Positions 1-7,699 of a DNA stretch of 47,195 nt are shown here, in pieces (position 1 is the first letter of the stretch; each line of letters begins with the position of its first letter). The notes below the pieces were generated by a model. That model saw nothing but the letters and a program-made list of their open reading frames with translations, was not told the DNA's origin and ran no database searches. The stretch is from Streptomyces sp. rh34 (GTDB taxonomy: Bacteria > Actinomycetota > Actinomycetes > Streptomycetales > Streptomycetaceae), in NCBI RefSeq assembly GCF_002551245.1, contig NZ_NTGZ01000022.1:3016-50210 (forward strand). Direction: 5' to 3'. Made by a program: the position numbers and the translations under genes.

Positions 1-2
1 CG

Positions 3-90
3 CGGCCGCCCCCGCCGCCCGCCCGCACCCCGTTCACCGGCCGTCCTTCGACGTCCACCGGGCGGAACGGGCAGGCGGCGGGGGCGGCCG
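3..90 (+). terminator. Long GC-only inverted repeat upstream of proB
   Basis: Positions 3-25 and 68-90 form 23-base arms that pair at 22 of 23 positions, around a 42-base loop. The structure ends 78 bases before the proB start. It could terminate the gene upstream of the window or act as a leader structure for proB. There is no T-run, which is usual for Streptomyces. No other gene is visible in positions 1-168. Confidence 0.45.
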
Positions 91-168
91 CTCGCGTACT
101 GTGCTGTGCCGGGGCGGCACGCGGGCCCCGCATCGGAACCGGGGCGATCCAGAGCAGCGAGGAAGCAC

Positions 169-1323
169 GTGGCAGAGCAGAGGCCGTCGGGCCGCGAGCC
201 GGCAGTGACCGGCGCCCGCAGGGTCGTCGTCAAGGTCGGCTCCTCCTCGCTCACCACGGCGTCCGGCGGCCTCGACGCCGACCGGGTCGACGCCCTCGTC
301 GACGTCCTGGCCAAGGTCAGGGACGGCGGCGAACGTGAGGTCGTCCTCGTCTCCAGCGGAGCCATCGCCGCCGGACTCGCCCCGCTCGGCCTTGTCCGCA
401 GGCCCAAGGACCTGGCTCGGCAGCAGGCCGCCGCCAGCGTCGGCCAGGGCCTCCTCGTGGCCCGCTACACCGCCTCGTTCGCGCGTTACGGCGTCCGCGT
501 CGGCCAAGTGCTCCTCACCGCCGACGACACCAGCCGCCGCGGCCACTACCGAAACGCCTACAGCACCCTGGACAAGCTCCTGGAGATGGGCGCCGTCCCC
601 GTCGTCAACGAGAACGACACCGTCGCCACCGACGAGATCCGCTTCGGCGACAACGACCGGCTCGCCGCCCTCGTCGCGCACCTCGTCCACGCCGACCTGC
701 TCGTCCTGCTCTCCGACGTGGACGGCCTCTACGACGGACCGCCCGGCACCCCCGGCGCCTCCCGGATCGCCGAGGTCACCGGCCCCGCGGACCTGGCCGG
801 CGTCACCATCGGCAGCGCCGGGAAGGCGGGCGTGGGCACCGGCGGCATGGTCACCAAGGTCGAGGCCGCCCGCATCGCCACCGCCGCCGGCATCCCCGTC
901 GTCCTCACCTCCGCCAGCCGGGTCGCCGACGCGCTGGCGGGCCGCGACACCGGCACGTACTTCCACCGCACCGGACGCCGCTCCGCCGACCGGCTCCTGT
1001 GGCTGGCCCACGCCTCCACCCCGCAGGGCGCGCTCATCCTCGACGACGGCGCCGTACGGGCCGTGGTGGAGCGCCGCACCTCGCTGCTGCCCGCCGGGAT
1101 CTCCGCCGTCGAGGGCGAGTTCAGCGCCGGCGACCCGGTCGAACTGCGCGATCCGCACGGCACCCCGGTCGCCCGCGGGCTCGTCAACTTCGACGCGAAG
1201 GAGATCCCCCAGCTGCTCGGCCGCTCCACCCGGGATCTCGCCCGCGAACTGGGGCCCGCCTACGAACGCGAGGTCGTACACAGGGACGATCTGGTCCTCC
1301 TCGCGCCGCGCCTCACCCCCTGA
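169..1323 (+). CDS. proB: Glutamate 5-kinase
   Basis: Phosphorylates glutamate to gamma-glutamyl phosphate, the first committed step of proline synthesis, in the cytosol. The 384-aa product has the amino-acid kinase domain (about residues 17-260) with KVGSSS at 22-27, VSSGAIAAG at 61-69, a NENDTVATDE segment near 145, and GTGGMVTK near 223. A C-terminal PUA domain covers roughly 285-375. I chose the GTG at 169 because GAGGA lies about 7 bases upstream and kinase homology begins soon after. An in-frame ATG at 106 would add 21 Arg/Pro-rich residues and lacks a ribosome binding site. proA follows one gene later. Confidence 0.96.
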   Translation: MAEQRPSGREPAVTGARRVVVKVGSSSLTTASGGLDADRVDALVDVLAKVRDGGEREVVLVSSGAIAAGLAPLGLVRRPKDLARQQAAASVGQGLLVARYTASFARYGVRVGQVLLTADDTSRRGHYRNAYSTLDKLLEMGAVPVVNENDTVATDEIRFGDNDRLAALVAHLVHADLLVLLSDVDGLYDGPPGTPGASRIAEVTGPADLAGVTIGSAGKAGVGTGGMVTKVEAARIATAAGIPVVLTSASRVADALAGRDTGTYFHRTGRRSADRLLWLAHASTPQGALILDDGAVRAVVERRTSLLPAGISAVEGEFSAGDPVELRDPHGTPVARGLVNFDAKEIPQLLGRSTRDLARELGPAYEREVVHRDDLVLLAPRLTP

Positions 1324-1332
1324 AACGGCTGA

Positions 1333-1358
1333 AAGTCCCGCCTTCCAGCGGGGACCTT
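1333..1358 (+). terminator. Stem-loop after proB
   Basis: Ten bases after the proB stop, an approximately 10-bp imperfect stem (AAAGTCCCGC paired with GCGGGGACCTT, one bulge and one mismatch) surrounds a CTTCCA loop. It is a plausible proB terminator of moderate strength. Confidence 0.4.
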
Positions 1359-1383
1359 CCCCAAAAGCACCCCACGCCCGGCT

Positions 1384-1407
1384 GTGGACTGGTCCACTTT
1401 GTAGTGG
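1384..1407. promoter_or_regulatory. Two interlocking small inverted repeats, possible operator
   Basis: GTGGAC-TG-GTCCAC (1384-1397) is a perfect 6-bp inverted repeat. It overlaps CCACT-TTGT-AGTGG (1394-1407). Both lie 45-68 bases upstream of the next start, where a repressor site would be expected. The regulator is unknown. Confidence 0.25.
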
Positions 1408-1451
1408 GGAAACAGGGGTACCGCACAGCAACACATCACAGGAGGCCGCCG

Positions 1452-1943
1452 GTGAGACGAGCGCGCCCGGGGGCGCCGCCCCGAGGCACGGCCAACCGCG
1501 CCCTGACGAGCGTCGGAGCGGGGGCGGATTTCGACCGGAATCCGACCCCGGCGGACACCGTCGAACAGGAGCCGGTCACGACGGCGAAGGAGGAGTCCCC
1601 GCAGTCCAAGCTCTGGCACATCACGCTCAGCGTGTCGGGCGCGGAGACTCCGCTGGGGGAGGTCAGACGGGGCCTGGAACAGCTCGCGCACGACCATCCC
1701 TTCCTGCTGACCAGCCGCTACGCGGGCGATCACGCGGAGATCCGCTACTGGGAAGAGGCCCGCGACCTGCACGACGCGGCCGCGGTCGCGCTGCGGCTGT
1801 GGGGCGAGCACCGCTCCAGCGCCCAGCTTCCGCCCTGGGAGATCGTCGGCCTCGAAGTCATCGACCGCGAGACCTACCACCTGCGGATCGCCGAGGGTTA
1901 CGGGCCGCCGCCCGCGGCCCCCGTGGGCGTGCACCCCTACTGA
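1452..1943 (+). CDS. Conserved hypothetical protein between proB and proA
   Basis: 163 aa, function unknown. The GTG at 1452 is preceded by a perfect AGGAGG (1440-1445) with 6-base spacing, which fixes the start. The first 50 or so residues are Arg/Pro/Ala-rich and look disordered. The compact part starts near residue 55 (KLWHITLSVSG) and continues through an acidic region (EIRYWEEARDLHDAA) to VIDRETYHLRIAEGY. No signal peptide, membrane segment or catalytic motif is visible. It looks like a small alpha/beta cytosolic domain. It occupies the position of S. coelicolor SCO2586 between the two proline genes, but nothing in the sequence ties it to proline metabolism. Confidence 0.8.
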   Translation: MRRARPGAPPRGTANRALTSVGAGADFDRNPTPADTVEQEPVTTAKEESPQSKLWHITLSVSGAETPLGEVRRGLEQLAHDHPFLLTSRYAGDHAEIRYWEEARDLHDAAAVALRLWGEHRSSAQLPPWEIVGLEVIDRETYHLRIAEGYGPPPAAPVGVHPY

Positions 1944-1962
1944 CCCGGGGGCTCCGGACCGA

Positions 1963-1980
1963 CCACGGGCCGGCCCGTGG
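1963..1980 (+). terminator. Perfect 18-bp palindrome after the hypothetical gene
   Basis: CCACGGGC-CG-GCCCGTGG is a perfect palindrome beginning 20 bases after the stop codon. In RNA it folds as a 7-bp stem with a CCGG loop. It is probably a terminator. Confidence 0.5.
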
Positions 1981-2079
1981 GTGATCACGGGGGATCCGCG
2001 AGTGTTCCCGGGTGATCCGGGGGTGATCCGGTCGTCCGCCCCTCGGGTCGTCCGTCTCGCATCACGGGATACGTGACGG

Positions 2080-2112
2080 ATGCCCGCAGAGTGCGCATTA
2101 CTCTGCGGGCAT
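2080..2112 (+). promoter_or_regulatory. 13-bp perfect inverted repeat over the proA start, with leaderless -10 box
   Basis: Arms 2080-2092 and 2100-2112 are perfectly complementary around a 7-base loop. The right arm includes the first two bases of the proA ATG. Within it, TACTCT (2099-2104) fits the actinobacterial -10 consensus TAnnnT and lies exactly 6 bases before the ATG, so transcription probably starts at the start codon. No Shine-Dalgarno sequence is present. A repressor bound here would cover the -10 box. TCACG/CGTGA (2062-2076) is a second small inverted repeat. Confidence 0.5.
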
Positions 2113-3394
2113 GACCACGCTCTCGCCCTACGACAACCTCTCCCCGGTCGCGCAGACCGCCTACCGGGCCCGTGCCGCCGCCGCCGACGTCGCGCCGCTT
2201 CCGCGCGCGGCCAAGGACGACGCGCTGCTGGCCATCGCCGACGCCCTCGAAGTGCGCACGAGTGAGATCGTCGAGGCCAACGCGAAGGACGTCGAGCGCG
2301 CCCGCGAGGCCGGGACGAGCGAAGGCATCATCGACCGCCTCACCCTCACCCCGGAACGCGTCCGCGCCATCGCCGCCGACGTACGGGACGTCGCGGCCCT
2401 CCCCGACCCCGTCGGCGAAGTGGTGCGCGGCTCGACCCTGCCCAACGGCATCGACCTCCGGCAGGTGCGGGTCCCGCTCGGTGTGGTCGGCATCATCTAC
2501 GAGGCCCGGCCCAACGTCACCGTCGACGCCGCCGCTCTCTGCCTGAAGTCCGGCAACGCGGTCCTGCTGCGCGGCTCCTCCTCCGCCTACGCCTCCAACA
2601 CCGCCCTCGTCCGCGTCCTGCGGGACGCGGTCGGCGGCTCCGGACTGCCGGCCGACGCGGTGCAGCTCGTACCGGGCGAGAGCCGTGACTCCGTGACGGA
2701 ACTGATGCGGGCCCGCGGCCTGGTCGACGTCCTCATCCCGCGCGGCGGCGCCTCGCTGATCCGCACGGTCGTCGAGGAGTCCACCGTGCCCGTCATCGAG
2801 ACGGGCACCGGCAACTGCCACGTCTACGTCGACGCGCAGACGGACCTGGCCATGGCGGTCGACATCCTGATCAACTCCAAGGCCCAGCGCCCCAGCGTCT
2901 GCAACGCGGCCGAGACCCTGCTCGTCCACAAGGACGTGGCGGACGCCTTCCTGCCGCTCGCCCTGGACGCGCTGGCCGAGGCCGGGGTGACCGTCCACGG
3001 CGACGAGCACGTCCTCGCCCGCGCCGAGGGGTCCAAGGCCACCGTGGTCGCGGCGACGGCGGAGGACTGGGAGACCGAGTACCTGTCGTACGACATCGCG
3101 GCGGCGGTCGTCGACTCCCTGGACGCGGCGGTCGCCCACATCCGGCTCTGGTCCTCCGGCCACACCGAGGCGATCGTCACCACCTCGCAGGCCGCCGCCC
3201 GCCGGTTCACCCAGTTGGTCGATTCGGCCGCGGTCGCCGTGAACACCTCCACCCGCTTCACGGACGGCGGGCAGTTCGGCTTCGGCGCCGAGATCGGCAT
3301 CTCCACGCAGAAGCTGCACGCCCGCGGCCCGATGGGCCTGCCCGAGCTGACCTCGACGAAGTACATCGTCACGGGGGACGGACACACCCGCTAG
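2111..3394 (+). CDS. proA: Gamma-glutamyl phosphate reductase
   Basis: Reduces gamma-glutamyl phosphate to glutamate semialdehyde using NADPH, the second step of proline synthesis. The 427-aa protein is full length and has the aldehyde-dehydrogenase fold, with [19 protein letters not shown] (about residues 138-156) and the catalytic cysteine at 264 in [11 protein letters not shown]. The C-terminal region ([20 protein letters not shown]) is typical of the family. The start is set by homology and by the -10 box 6 bases upstream. There is no ribosome binding site, so it is probably translated leaderless. It is separated from proB by one gene and has its own promoter. Confidence 0.97.
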   Translation: MTTLSPYDNLSPVAQTAYRARAAAADVAPLPRAAKDDALLAIADALEVRTSEIVEANAKDVERAREAGTSEGIIDRLTLTPERVRAIAADVRDVAALPDPVGEVVRGSTLPNGIDLRQVRVPLGVVGIIYEARPNVTVDAAALCLKSGNAVLLRGSSSAYASNTALVRVLRDAVGGSGLPADAVQLVPGESRDSVTELMRARGLVDVLIPRGGASLIRTVVEESTVPVIETGTGNCHVYVDAQTDLAMAVDILINSKAQRPSVCNAAETLLVHKDVADAFLPLALDALAEAGVTVHGDEHVLARAEGSKATVVAATAEDWETEYLSYDIAAAVVDSLDAAVAHIRLWSSGHTEAIVTTSQAAARRFTQLVDSAAVAVNTSTRFTDGGQFGFGAEIGISTQKLHARGPMGLPELTSTKYIVTGDGHTR

Positions 3395-3489
3395 GGCATC
3401 CTCGGCCGACCGCGCGTTCCTCCGTGCCGATCCGGGGGAGTTCGCGGGGATCCCTGCCCAAATGGTCCCGGCCGGGCTACGCTGAATCC

Positions 3490-4095
3490 GTGCCGGACGA
3501 CGTGGGGGGCAAGCCGTTTCCTGACGGCTGGGAGCCCGACGACGACCGCGGGGGCGCGGACGAGGACTTCGCCTCCGTGGTGTTCGACGAGGATTTCGTC
3601 CGGTCGGCGCCCGTCCACGAGCCCACCGCCGTGGAGCGCCTGCTCGCCGCCGCCGAGGCCCGCGCCGAGGCCGACGCCGCCCGCGCCCGCCGGAGCCGTC
3701 GCGCGGACGACGACGTGTGCGACCCCTACGGCGGCCCCCGGGGCTACCACGACCCCCAGGGCCTCGATGACGACCCGGACCGCGGCAGCGGGGTGGGCCA
3801 CGACAGCGGGGACGACGACTCAGCCCCGGGACCCTACGGACGCCACGGCGGCTCCCTGCGCCCCTACCGCAACTCCGCCCGCTGGCACCGCCCGGTCGCC
3901 TGGCTGCTCGCCCTGGTGATGGGCATCGGCATGGTCTCCCTCGCCTTCACCGCGGTCTACCGGGGCGCATCGAACAACCGCCAGGACCAGGTGCCGCCGC
4001 CCGTCACCAGCGGCGTGGACAAGCCCGGGGCCGCTCCGTCGGCCTCCGCGGACTACTCCCGCCCCACGGTCCCCGCCGAGCCCCGGGTGCCCTGA
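3490..4095 (+). CDS. SCO2584-like spore-wall membrane protein
   Basis: 201 aa. The N-terminal half is cytosolic, very acidic, and carries the motif ASVVFDEDFVRSA followed by an Ala/Arg-rich helix (VERLLAAAEARAEADAARAR). A short basic stretch leads into one membrane segment at about residues 136-157 (WLLALVMGIGMVSLAFTAVY). A Pro/Ser-rich tail of about 40 residues follows outside. The same VFDExFV motif is in the next gene, so the two are paralogues. In S. coelicolor, SCO2584 was described as a partner of the spore wall synthesizing complex (recalled literature). The GTG at 3490 was chosen because the motif follows closely. An upstream start at 3424 is possible. Confidence 0.75.
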   Translation: MPDDVGGKPFPDGWEPDDDRGGADEDFASVVFDEDFVRSAPVHEPTAVERLLAAAEARAEADAARARRSRRADDDVCDPYGGPRGYHDPQGLDDDPDRGSGVGHDSGDDDSAPGPYGRHGGSLRPYRNSARWHRPVAWLLALVMGIGMVSLAFTAVYRGASNNRQDQVPPPVTSGVDKPGAAPSASADYSRPTVPAEPRVP

Positions 4096-4166
4096 ACCCC
4101 TCCCTTCCGTCACCCGTTCGCCGACGGCCGCCCCGGACGCTCTCGCGGTTCCCGGCTGTCTCCGCG

Positions 4167-4200
4167 TTTACACGGGCCGCAATCGACCTACCCTCAAGAT
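4167..4200 (+). promoter_or_regulatory. Promoter for the SCO2583-like gene
   Basis: TTTACA (4167-4172), a 16-base spacer and TACCCT (4189-4194) make a good housekeeping promoter. Transcription would begin near 4201, where an in-frame GTG lies exactly 6 bases after the -10 box. This leaves a 102-base leader if translation starts at 4303, or no leader if it starts at 4201. Confidence 0.5.
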
Positions 4201-4302
4201 GTGACCCCTCGTTCCCAGGGGGGCTTCTCGCTGCGGACGCCGCTCGGCCGAAACAGACCGTTGCGCACCGAACCGACCGGTGTGGAGATCGGGAGAGAAG
4301 TC

Positions 4303-5451
4303 ATGACAGGCCGCTCAGAACCACCGGACGGTGCGCCCGAGAACCCCGCGGGCGGTGAGGACGAATACCGCTCGCTCGTCTTCGACGAATCGTTCGTCCA
4401 GGCTGCGCGGATGCAGGAGTTCTCGGCGCGGGAACGGATGGGCGAGCACGCCCGTGCCGTCCGGCCACTGCCCGACGCGCAGGTCTCCATCCGCAGCGGC
4501 GGCGGCTCCCGGGCCGCCATAGCCCTGGTCGTCCTCATCGCCCTGGCCTTCGCGGTGGCCGTGTACATCGGATTCCGGAGCCCGTACCCCCAACCGGCCA
4601 CCCGACGCGCCGAACCCCTGCGGACCACCGTCGTCCCCCTGGCCCCCCGCGGCGCCGTACCGGGCGGGTCACCCGAGCGGCTGTACCGGGCCGAGCCGGT
4701 CTCCGGATTCCGCGCGGGCGCGGCAGGCATCAACTACCCCACCGTCGAGCGCACACAGAACTTCTCCGACAGCCAGATCACCGCCGCTCTCGCCACCGCC
4801 AAGGACTACCTGGTGGAGTCCTCCCTGAACCCCGACGTCCTCACCGGCTCCGTCCGGCGGCCCGTCGAGCACCTCCTCGACCCGGACCAGCGCGCCCAGT
4901 TCGAACAGAGCCTGAGCAGCCCGGCGGACGACGGGAGCCACGCCGCCACCGGCTGGCTGGTGCGCTTCGACCCGGAGCGGGTGGAACTCGCGGACCCGCA
5001 GATCCGGGTCGAGGGGACCCTCAGCTATGAGGAGGAGGCCCCCGGCGTCCTCGGCGTCGTCTCGGACCACACGTTCACCTACGCCCTGCGCCCGGCGGAC
5101 GGGCCCCACCGGGACGACGACGCCTCCCTGTTCACCGTCCGGCGCGAGCTGCACTTCCGCTTCGACCGGGAAGACCTGCGACTCCACCGCCTGGAGGTGC
5201 GCACCGCCCATGTCCAGGCCGGGCCGCAGTCCTGCTCGGCCGACGCGACCGGGATGTTCCGCCCGCTCCTCGCCGGGGAACGGGCGGACGCCCGCGGACC
5301 CGCCGCCACCGACCCGTACGCCACGGGCCGGCCCGTGGCGGCGCTGTGCGGGACCCTGGAGGCCGTCAGCTCCCCGACGGCCCCGACGACGCCCCCGGGC
5401 TCCCCTCCTCAGGGTCCTGCGGACGACCGGACGTCTCGCCCCCGTCCGTAG
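4303..5451 (+). CDS. SCO2583-like membrane protein
   Basis: 382 aa from the ATG at 4303, which has GGGAGAGAAG just upstream. The N-terminus carries YRSLVFDESFVQAARMQEF, the motif shared with the preceding gene, followed by SARERMGEHARAV. One membrane segment lies at about 71-91 (IALVVLIALAFAVAVYIGF), and a large domain of about 280 residues is outside the cell. The outer part includes an NTF2-like stretch (DSQITAALATAKDYLVESS) and ends in a Pro/Thr-rich tail. In-frame GTG 4201 sits at leaderless distance from a promoter, so a 416-aa form cannot be excluded. The 3' end overlaps the convergent protease gene by 86 bp. It belongs to the spore-wall gene block. Confidence 0.75.
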   Translation: MTGRSEPPDGAPENPAGGEDEYRSLVFDESFVQAARMQEFSARERMGEHARAVRPLPDAQVSIRSGGGSRAAIALVVLIALAFAVAVYIGFRSPYPQPATRRAEPLRTTVVPLAPRGAVPGGSPERLYRAEPVSGFRAGAAGINYPTVERTQNFSDSQITAALATAKDYLVESSLNPDVLTGSVRRPVEHLLDPDQRAQFEQSLSSPADDGSHAATGWLVRFDPERVELADPQIRVEGTLSYEEEAPGVLGVVSDHTFTYALRPADGPHRDDDASLFTVRRELHFRFDREDLRLHRLEVRTAHVQAGPQSCSADATGMFRPLLAGERADARGPAATDPYATGRPVAALCGTLEAVSSPTAPTTPPGSPPQGPADDRTSRPRP

Positions 5452-6514
5452 CGGAACCGTCGGACGGGGACTGCGCCCCGCCCTTCGCACCCCCGGTCCC
5501 GGTGAACCGGTCGCGCAGCTTGCCGCCCAGGTCTCCCGCGCCGCCGGCGATGTCGCCGACCAGCTTCATCAGCGGGTCCTTGCTGGTGCGCACCGTGTCC
5601 GCGTAGTGCGACGCGGACTCCCGGAACGAGTCGGTCACCGAGGTGTCCTTGTCCGCGTCGCGCCGCGGGTAGTGGCCGTCCATGATCCGCTGGAAGTCGC
5701 GGGTCTCCGACCACTTCTTCAGCTCGGCGGCCCGCACGGTGGTGAACGGGTGCGTGCGGGGCAGCACGTTGAGGATCTTGAGGACGGAGTCCCGGAGGTC
5801 GCCGCCCTTCTCGTACTCGTCGGCCTGGGCGAGGAAGGCGTCCACGTTCATCTCGTGGAGGTGATTGCCGCCCGCGATCTTCATCAGCCCCCGCATGGAG
5901 GCCGTGATGTCCTGGCCGACCAGCAGCCCGGCCCGGTCCGCGGACAGCTCCGACTTGCGGAACCACTCGCGCAGCGCCGTCACTATCGCCATGATCGCCA
6001 CATTGCCCAGCGGGATCCAGGCGACCTTCACGGCGAGGTTGGTCAGGAAGAGCAGTATCGTCCGGTACACCGAGTGACCGGAGAGCGCGTGGCCCACCTC
6101 GTGGCCCACCACCGCCCGCATCTCCTCCTCGTCGAGCAGTTCGACCAGGCCGGTGGTGACCACGATGATCGGCTCGTCCAGCCCGATGCACATGGCGTTG
6201 GGCTGCGGGTCCTGCTTCACGTACATCGGCGGGACCTTCTCCAGGTCCAGGATGTAACACGCGTCCCGCAGCATGTCGTTGAGGTGGGCGAACTGCGCGT
6301 CGCTCACCCGGACGGAGTCGGAGAGGAAGAGCAGCCGCAGGCTGCGCTCCGGGAGCAGCCCGCTGAGCGCCTTGAACACGGTGTCGAACCCGGTCAGCTT
6401 GCGCAGGGCCACCAGGGCCGAGCGGTCGGCGGGGTGCTCGTAGGCCCGGGAGGAGATCCCGGGGAATCGCCGGCGCTGCCTGCTCGGCACGTTCTCGTGA
6501 CTGTTGTCGGTCAT
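5366..6514 (-). CDS. Membrane M48-family zinc metalloprotease
   Basis: 382 aa, related to HtpX/Ste24-type peptidases. The zinc motif HEVGH is at 138-142. A hydrophobic stretch follows at about 151-181 (ILLFLTNLAVKVAWIPLGNV), then the third-ligand region SELSADRAG near 188-196. The C-terminal 60 residues are Gly/Ser/Asp-rich and disordered. The ATG at 6514 has a GGGGG stretch upstream, and an in-frame start at 6559 is less likely. Such proteases degrade or process membrane proteins. Its place among spore-wall genes suggests a role in envelope remodelling, but no substrate can be read from the sequence. It faces the SCO2583-like gene and shares 86 bp with it. Confidence 0.88.
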   Translation of the reverse strand: MTDNSHENVPSRQRRRFPGISSRAYEHPADRSALVALRKLTGFDTVFKALSGLLPERSLRLLFLSDSVRVSDAQFAHLNDMLRDACYILDLEKVPPMYVKQDPQPNAMCIGLDEPIIVVTTGLVELLDEEEMRAVVGHEVGHALSGHSVYRTILLFLTNLAVKVAWIPLGNVAIMAIVTALREWFRKSELSADRAGLLVGQDITASMRGLMKIAGGNHLHEMNVDAFLAQADEYEKGGDLRDSVLKILNVLPRTHPFTTVRAAELKKWSETRDFQRIMDGHYPRRDADKDTSVTDSFRESASHYADTVRTSKDPLMKLVGDIAGGAGDLGGKLRDRFTGTGGAKGGAQSPSDGSATDGGETSGRPQDPEEGSPGASSGPSGS

Positions 6515-6562
6515 GGATGGCCCCCTGTTCGTACGAGACGTTGCTCGTCCCCCGGACAAAAC

Positions 6563-6607
6563 CCAGCGTATGCGCTGGCGCTACGGTGTGCGGGGGGCTG
6601 TGGATAA
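6563..6607. promoter_or_regulatory. Divergent control region with inverted repeat and a DnaA box
   Basis: CCAGCG-TATG-CGCTGG (6563-6578) is a perfect 6-bp inverted repeat. TACGGT (6582-6587) fits a -10 box for the rightward small gene. TGTGGATAA (6599-6607) is the exact complement of the classical DnaA box TTATCCACA. The region separates the M48 gene from the rightward miniprotein/nadD genes. Confidence 0.4.
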
Positions 6608-6625
6608 CTTTGAGGAGCGCCCGAA

Positions 6626-6778
6626 ATGCCGCACACCGCCGTACTTCTCGCCGCCGCGTCCGAGGAGCAGGGACCGGGTGACACCCTCCGGATCGTGCTG
6701 CTCGTCTCGATCCTCGGAGCGGTGCTGCTCGCTTGGTTCCTGCTGCGTGGATACCGCAACGACGACAACAACGACTGA
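6626..6778 (+). CDS. 50-aa membrane miniprotein
   Basis: A small gene that length cut-offs would miss. The ATG at 6626 has GAGGAG 8 bases upstream. The product has a short N-terminal tail ([15 protein letters not shown]), one membrane helix at about 22-41 ([19 protein letters not shown]), and a charged, Asn/Asp-rich C-terminus. The clear start signal, single hydrophobic helix and place next to a second miniprotein and nadD support a real gene. It may correspond to S. coelicolor SCO2581. The function is unknown. Single-pass peptides of this size often modulate a larger membrane partner, which here could be the protease or the LCP protein (inference). Confidence 0.7.
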   Translation: MPHTAVLLAAASEEQGPGDTLRIVLLVSILGAVLLAWFLLRGYRNDDNND

Positions 6779-6862
6779 GTCGCCGTGAGCGTGCCCGGGG
6801 GTCCCGCATACGATGTGACCGACGTCTTCCTTCCGACTCACGATCGATAGGTCCTGCCGAAG

Positions 6863-7024
6863 ATGAGCCTCACGAGCACCGCACACCAGCTGGTCACTCT
6901 CGCCTCCGAGGGCGGCGAGGGCGGCAACCACGAAAGCCTCAACCCCTACTTCGTCGGCGCCGGGGCGTTCCTCGCGCTGATGTTCCTGCTGTGGGTCACC
7001 ACCCGCTTCAACCGCGACCGCTGA
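6863..7024 (+). CDS. 53-aa membrane miniprotein
   Basis: Second small membrane gene, 84 bases after the first. The product begins [19 protein letters not shown], has one hydrophobic segment at about 29-46 ([19 protein letters not shown]) and ends in basic RFNRDR, so the C-terminus is probably cytosolic. The ribosome binding site is weak (an AGG about 12 bases upstream). Membrane architecture and high third-position GC support coding. It lies 38 bases before nadD and may be cotranscribed with it. It may be the SCO2580 equivalent. Function unknown. Confidence 0.7.
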   Translation: MSLTSTAHQLVTLASEGGEGGNHESLNPYFVGAGAFLALMFLLWVTTRFNRDR

Positions 7025-7062
7025 GTCAGGGGCGTACAGCTGTGCCAGTAGGCTCTGCACGC

Positions 7063-7680
7063 ATGGGAGAGCAGGAAGTGCCTACCGGCCCCGGCAAACG
7101 CCGTATCGGCGTGATGGGCGGGACATTCGACCCGATCCACCATGGACACCTGGTGGCGGCCAGTGAAGTGGCCGCCCAGTTCCATCTCGACGAGGTCGTC
7201 TTCGTCCCGACCGGGCAGCCGTGGCAGAAAAGCCACAAGAAGGTCTCCCCGGCCGAGGACCGCTATCTGATGACGGTCATCGCCACCGCGTCCAACCCGC
7301 AGTTCTCCGTCAGCCGCAGTGACATCGACCGTGGCGGACCGACGTACACCATCGATACGCTGCGGGATCTGCGCGAGGTCCACGGCGACGCGGACCTCTT
7401 CTTCATCACCGGCGCCGACGCGTTGTCCCAGATCCTCACCTGGCGCGACGCGGAGGAGCTGTTCTCGCTCTCCCACTTCATCGGTGTGACCCGCCCGGGT
7501 CACGTGCTCACGGACGACGGGCTGCCCGAGGGTGGCGTCTCCCTCGTGGAGGTGCCCGCGCTGGCGATCTCGTCCACGGACTGCCGTGAGAGGGTCGCGC
7601 AGGGGGAGCCGGTCTGGTACCTGGTGCCGGACGGCGTGGTCCGCTACATCGACAAGCGCCAGCTGTACCGCGGCGAATGA
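7063..7680 (+). CDS. nadD: Nicotinate-nucleotide adenylyltransferase
   Basis: Transfers AMP from ATP to nicotinate mononucleotide, giving deamido-NAD, in NAD synthesis. The 205-aa protein shows the nucleotidyltransferase signature [12 protein letters not shown] near residues 19-30 and the C-terminal ISSTDCRER motif. Length is normal. The ATG at 7063 has a TAGGCT -10-like box (7049-7054) close upstream but no strong ribosome binding site. A GTG at 7078 is an alternative. The LCP gene begins 19 bases after the stop, so the two are probably cotranscribed, and rsfS lies beyond a terminator. Confidence 0.95.
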   Translation: MGEQEVPTGPGKRRIGVMGGTFDPIHHGHLVAASEVAAQFHLDEVVFVPTGQPWQKSHKKVSPAEDRYLMTVIATASNPQFSVSRSDIDRGGPTYTIDTLRDLREVHGDADLFFITGADALSQILTWRDAEELFSLSHFIGVTRPGHVLTDDGLPEGGVSLVEVPALAISSTDCRERVAQGEPVWYLVPDGVVRYIDKRQLYRGE

Positions 7681-7699
7681 GCCACGGAGAGGGGCACCG

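Noticed and set aside
1978..2030. Repeated GGGTGATCC motifs before proA
   Set aside because: Three short imperfect copies in GC-rich DNA; not clearly more than chance and no known regulator site is matched.
5027..6607. Long plus-strand frame across the M48 gene
   Set aside because: It is Arg/Pro-rich without domains, and the minus strand encodes a clear zinc protease.
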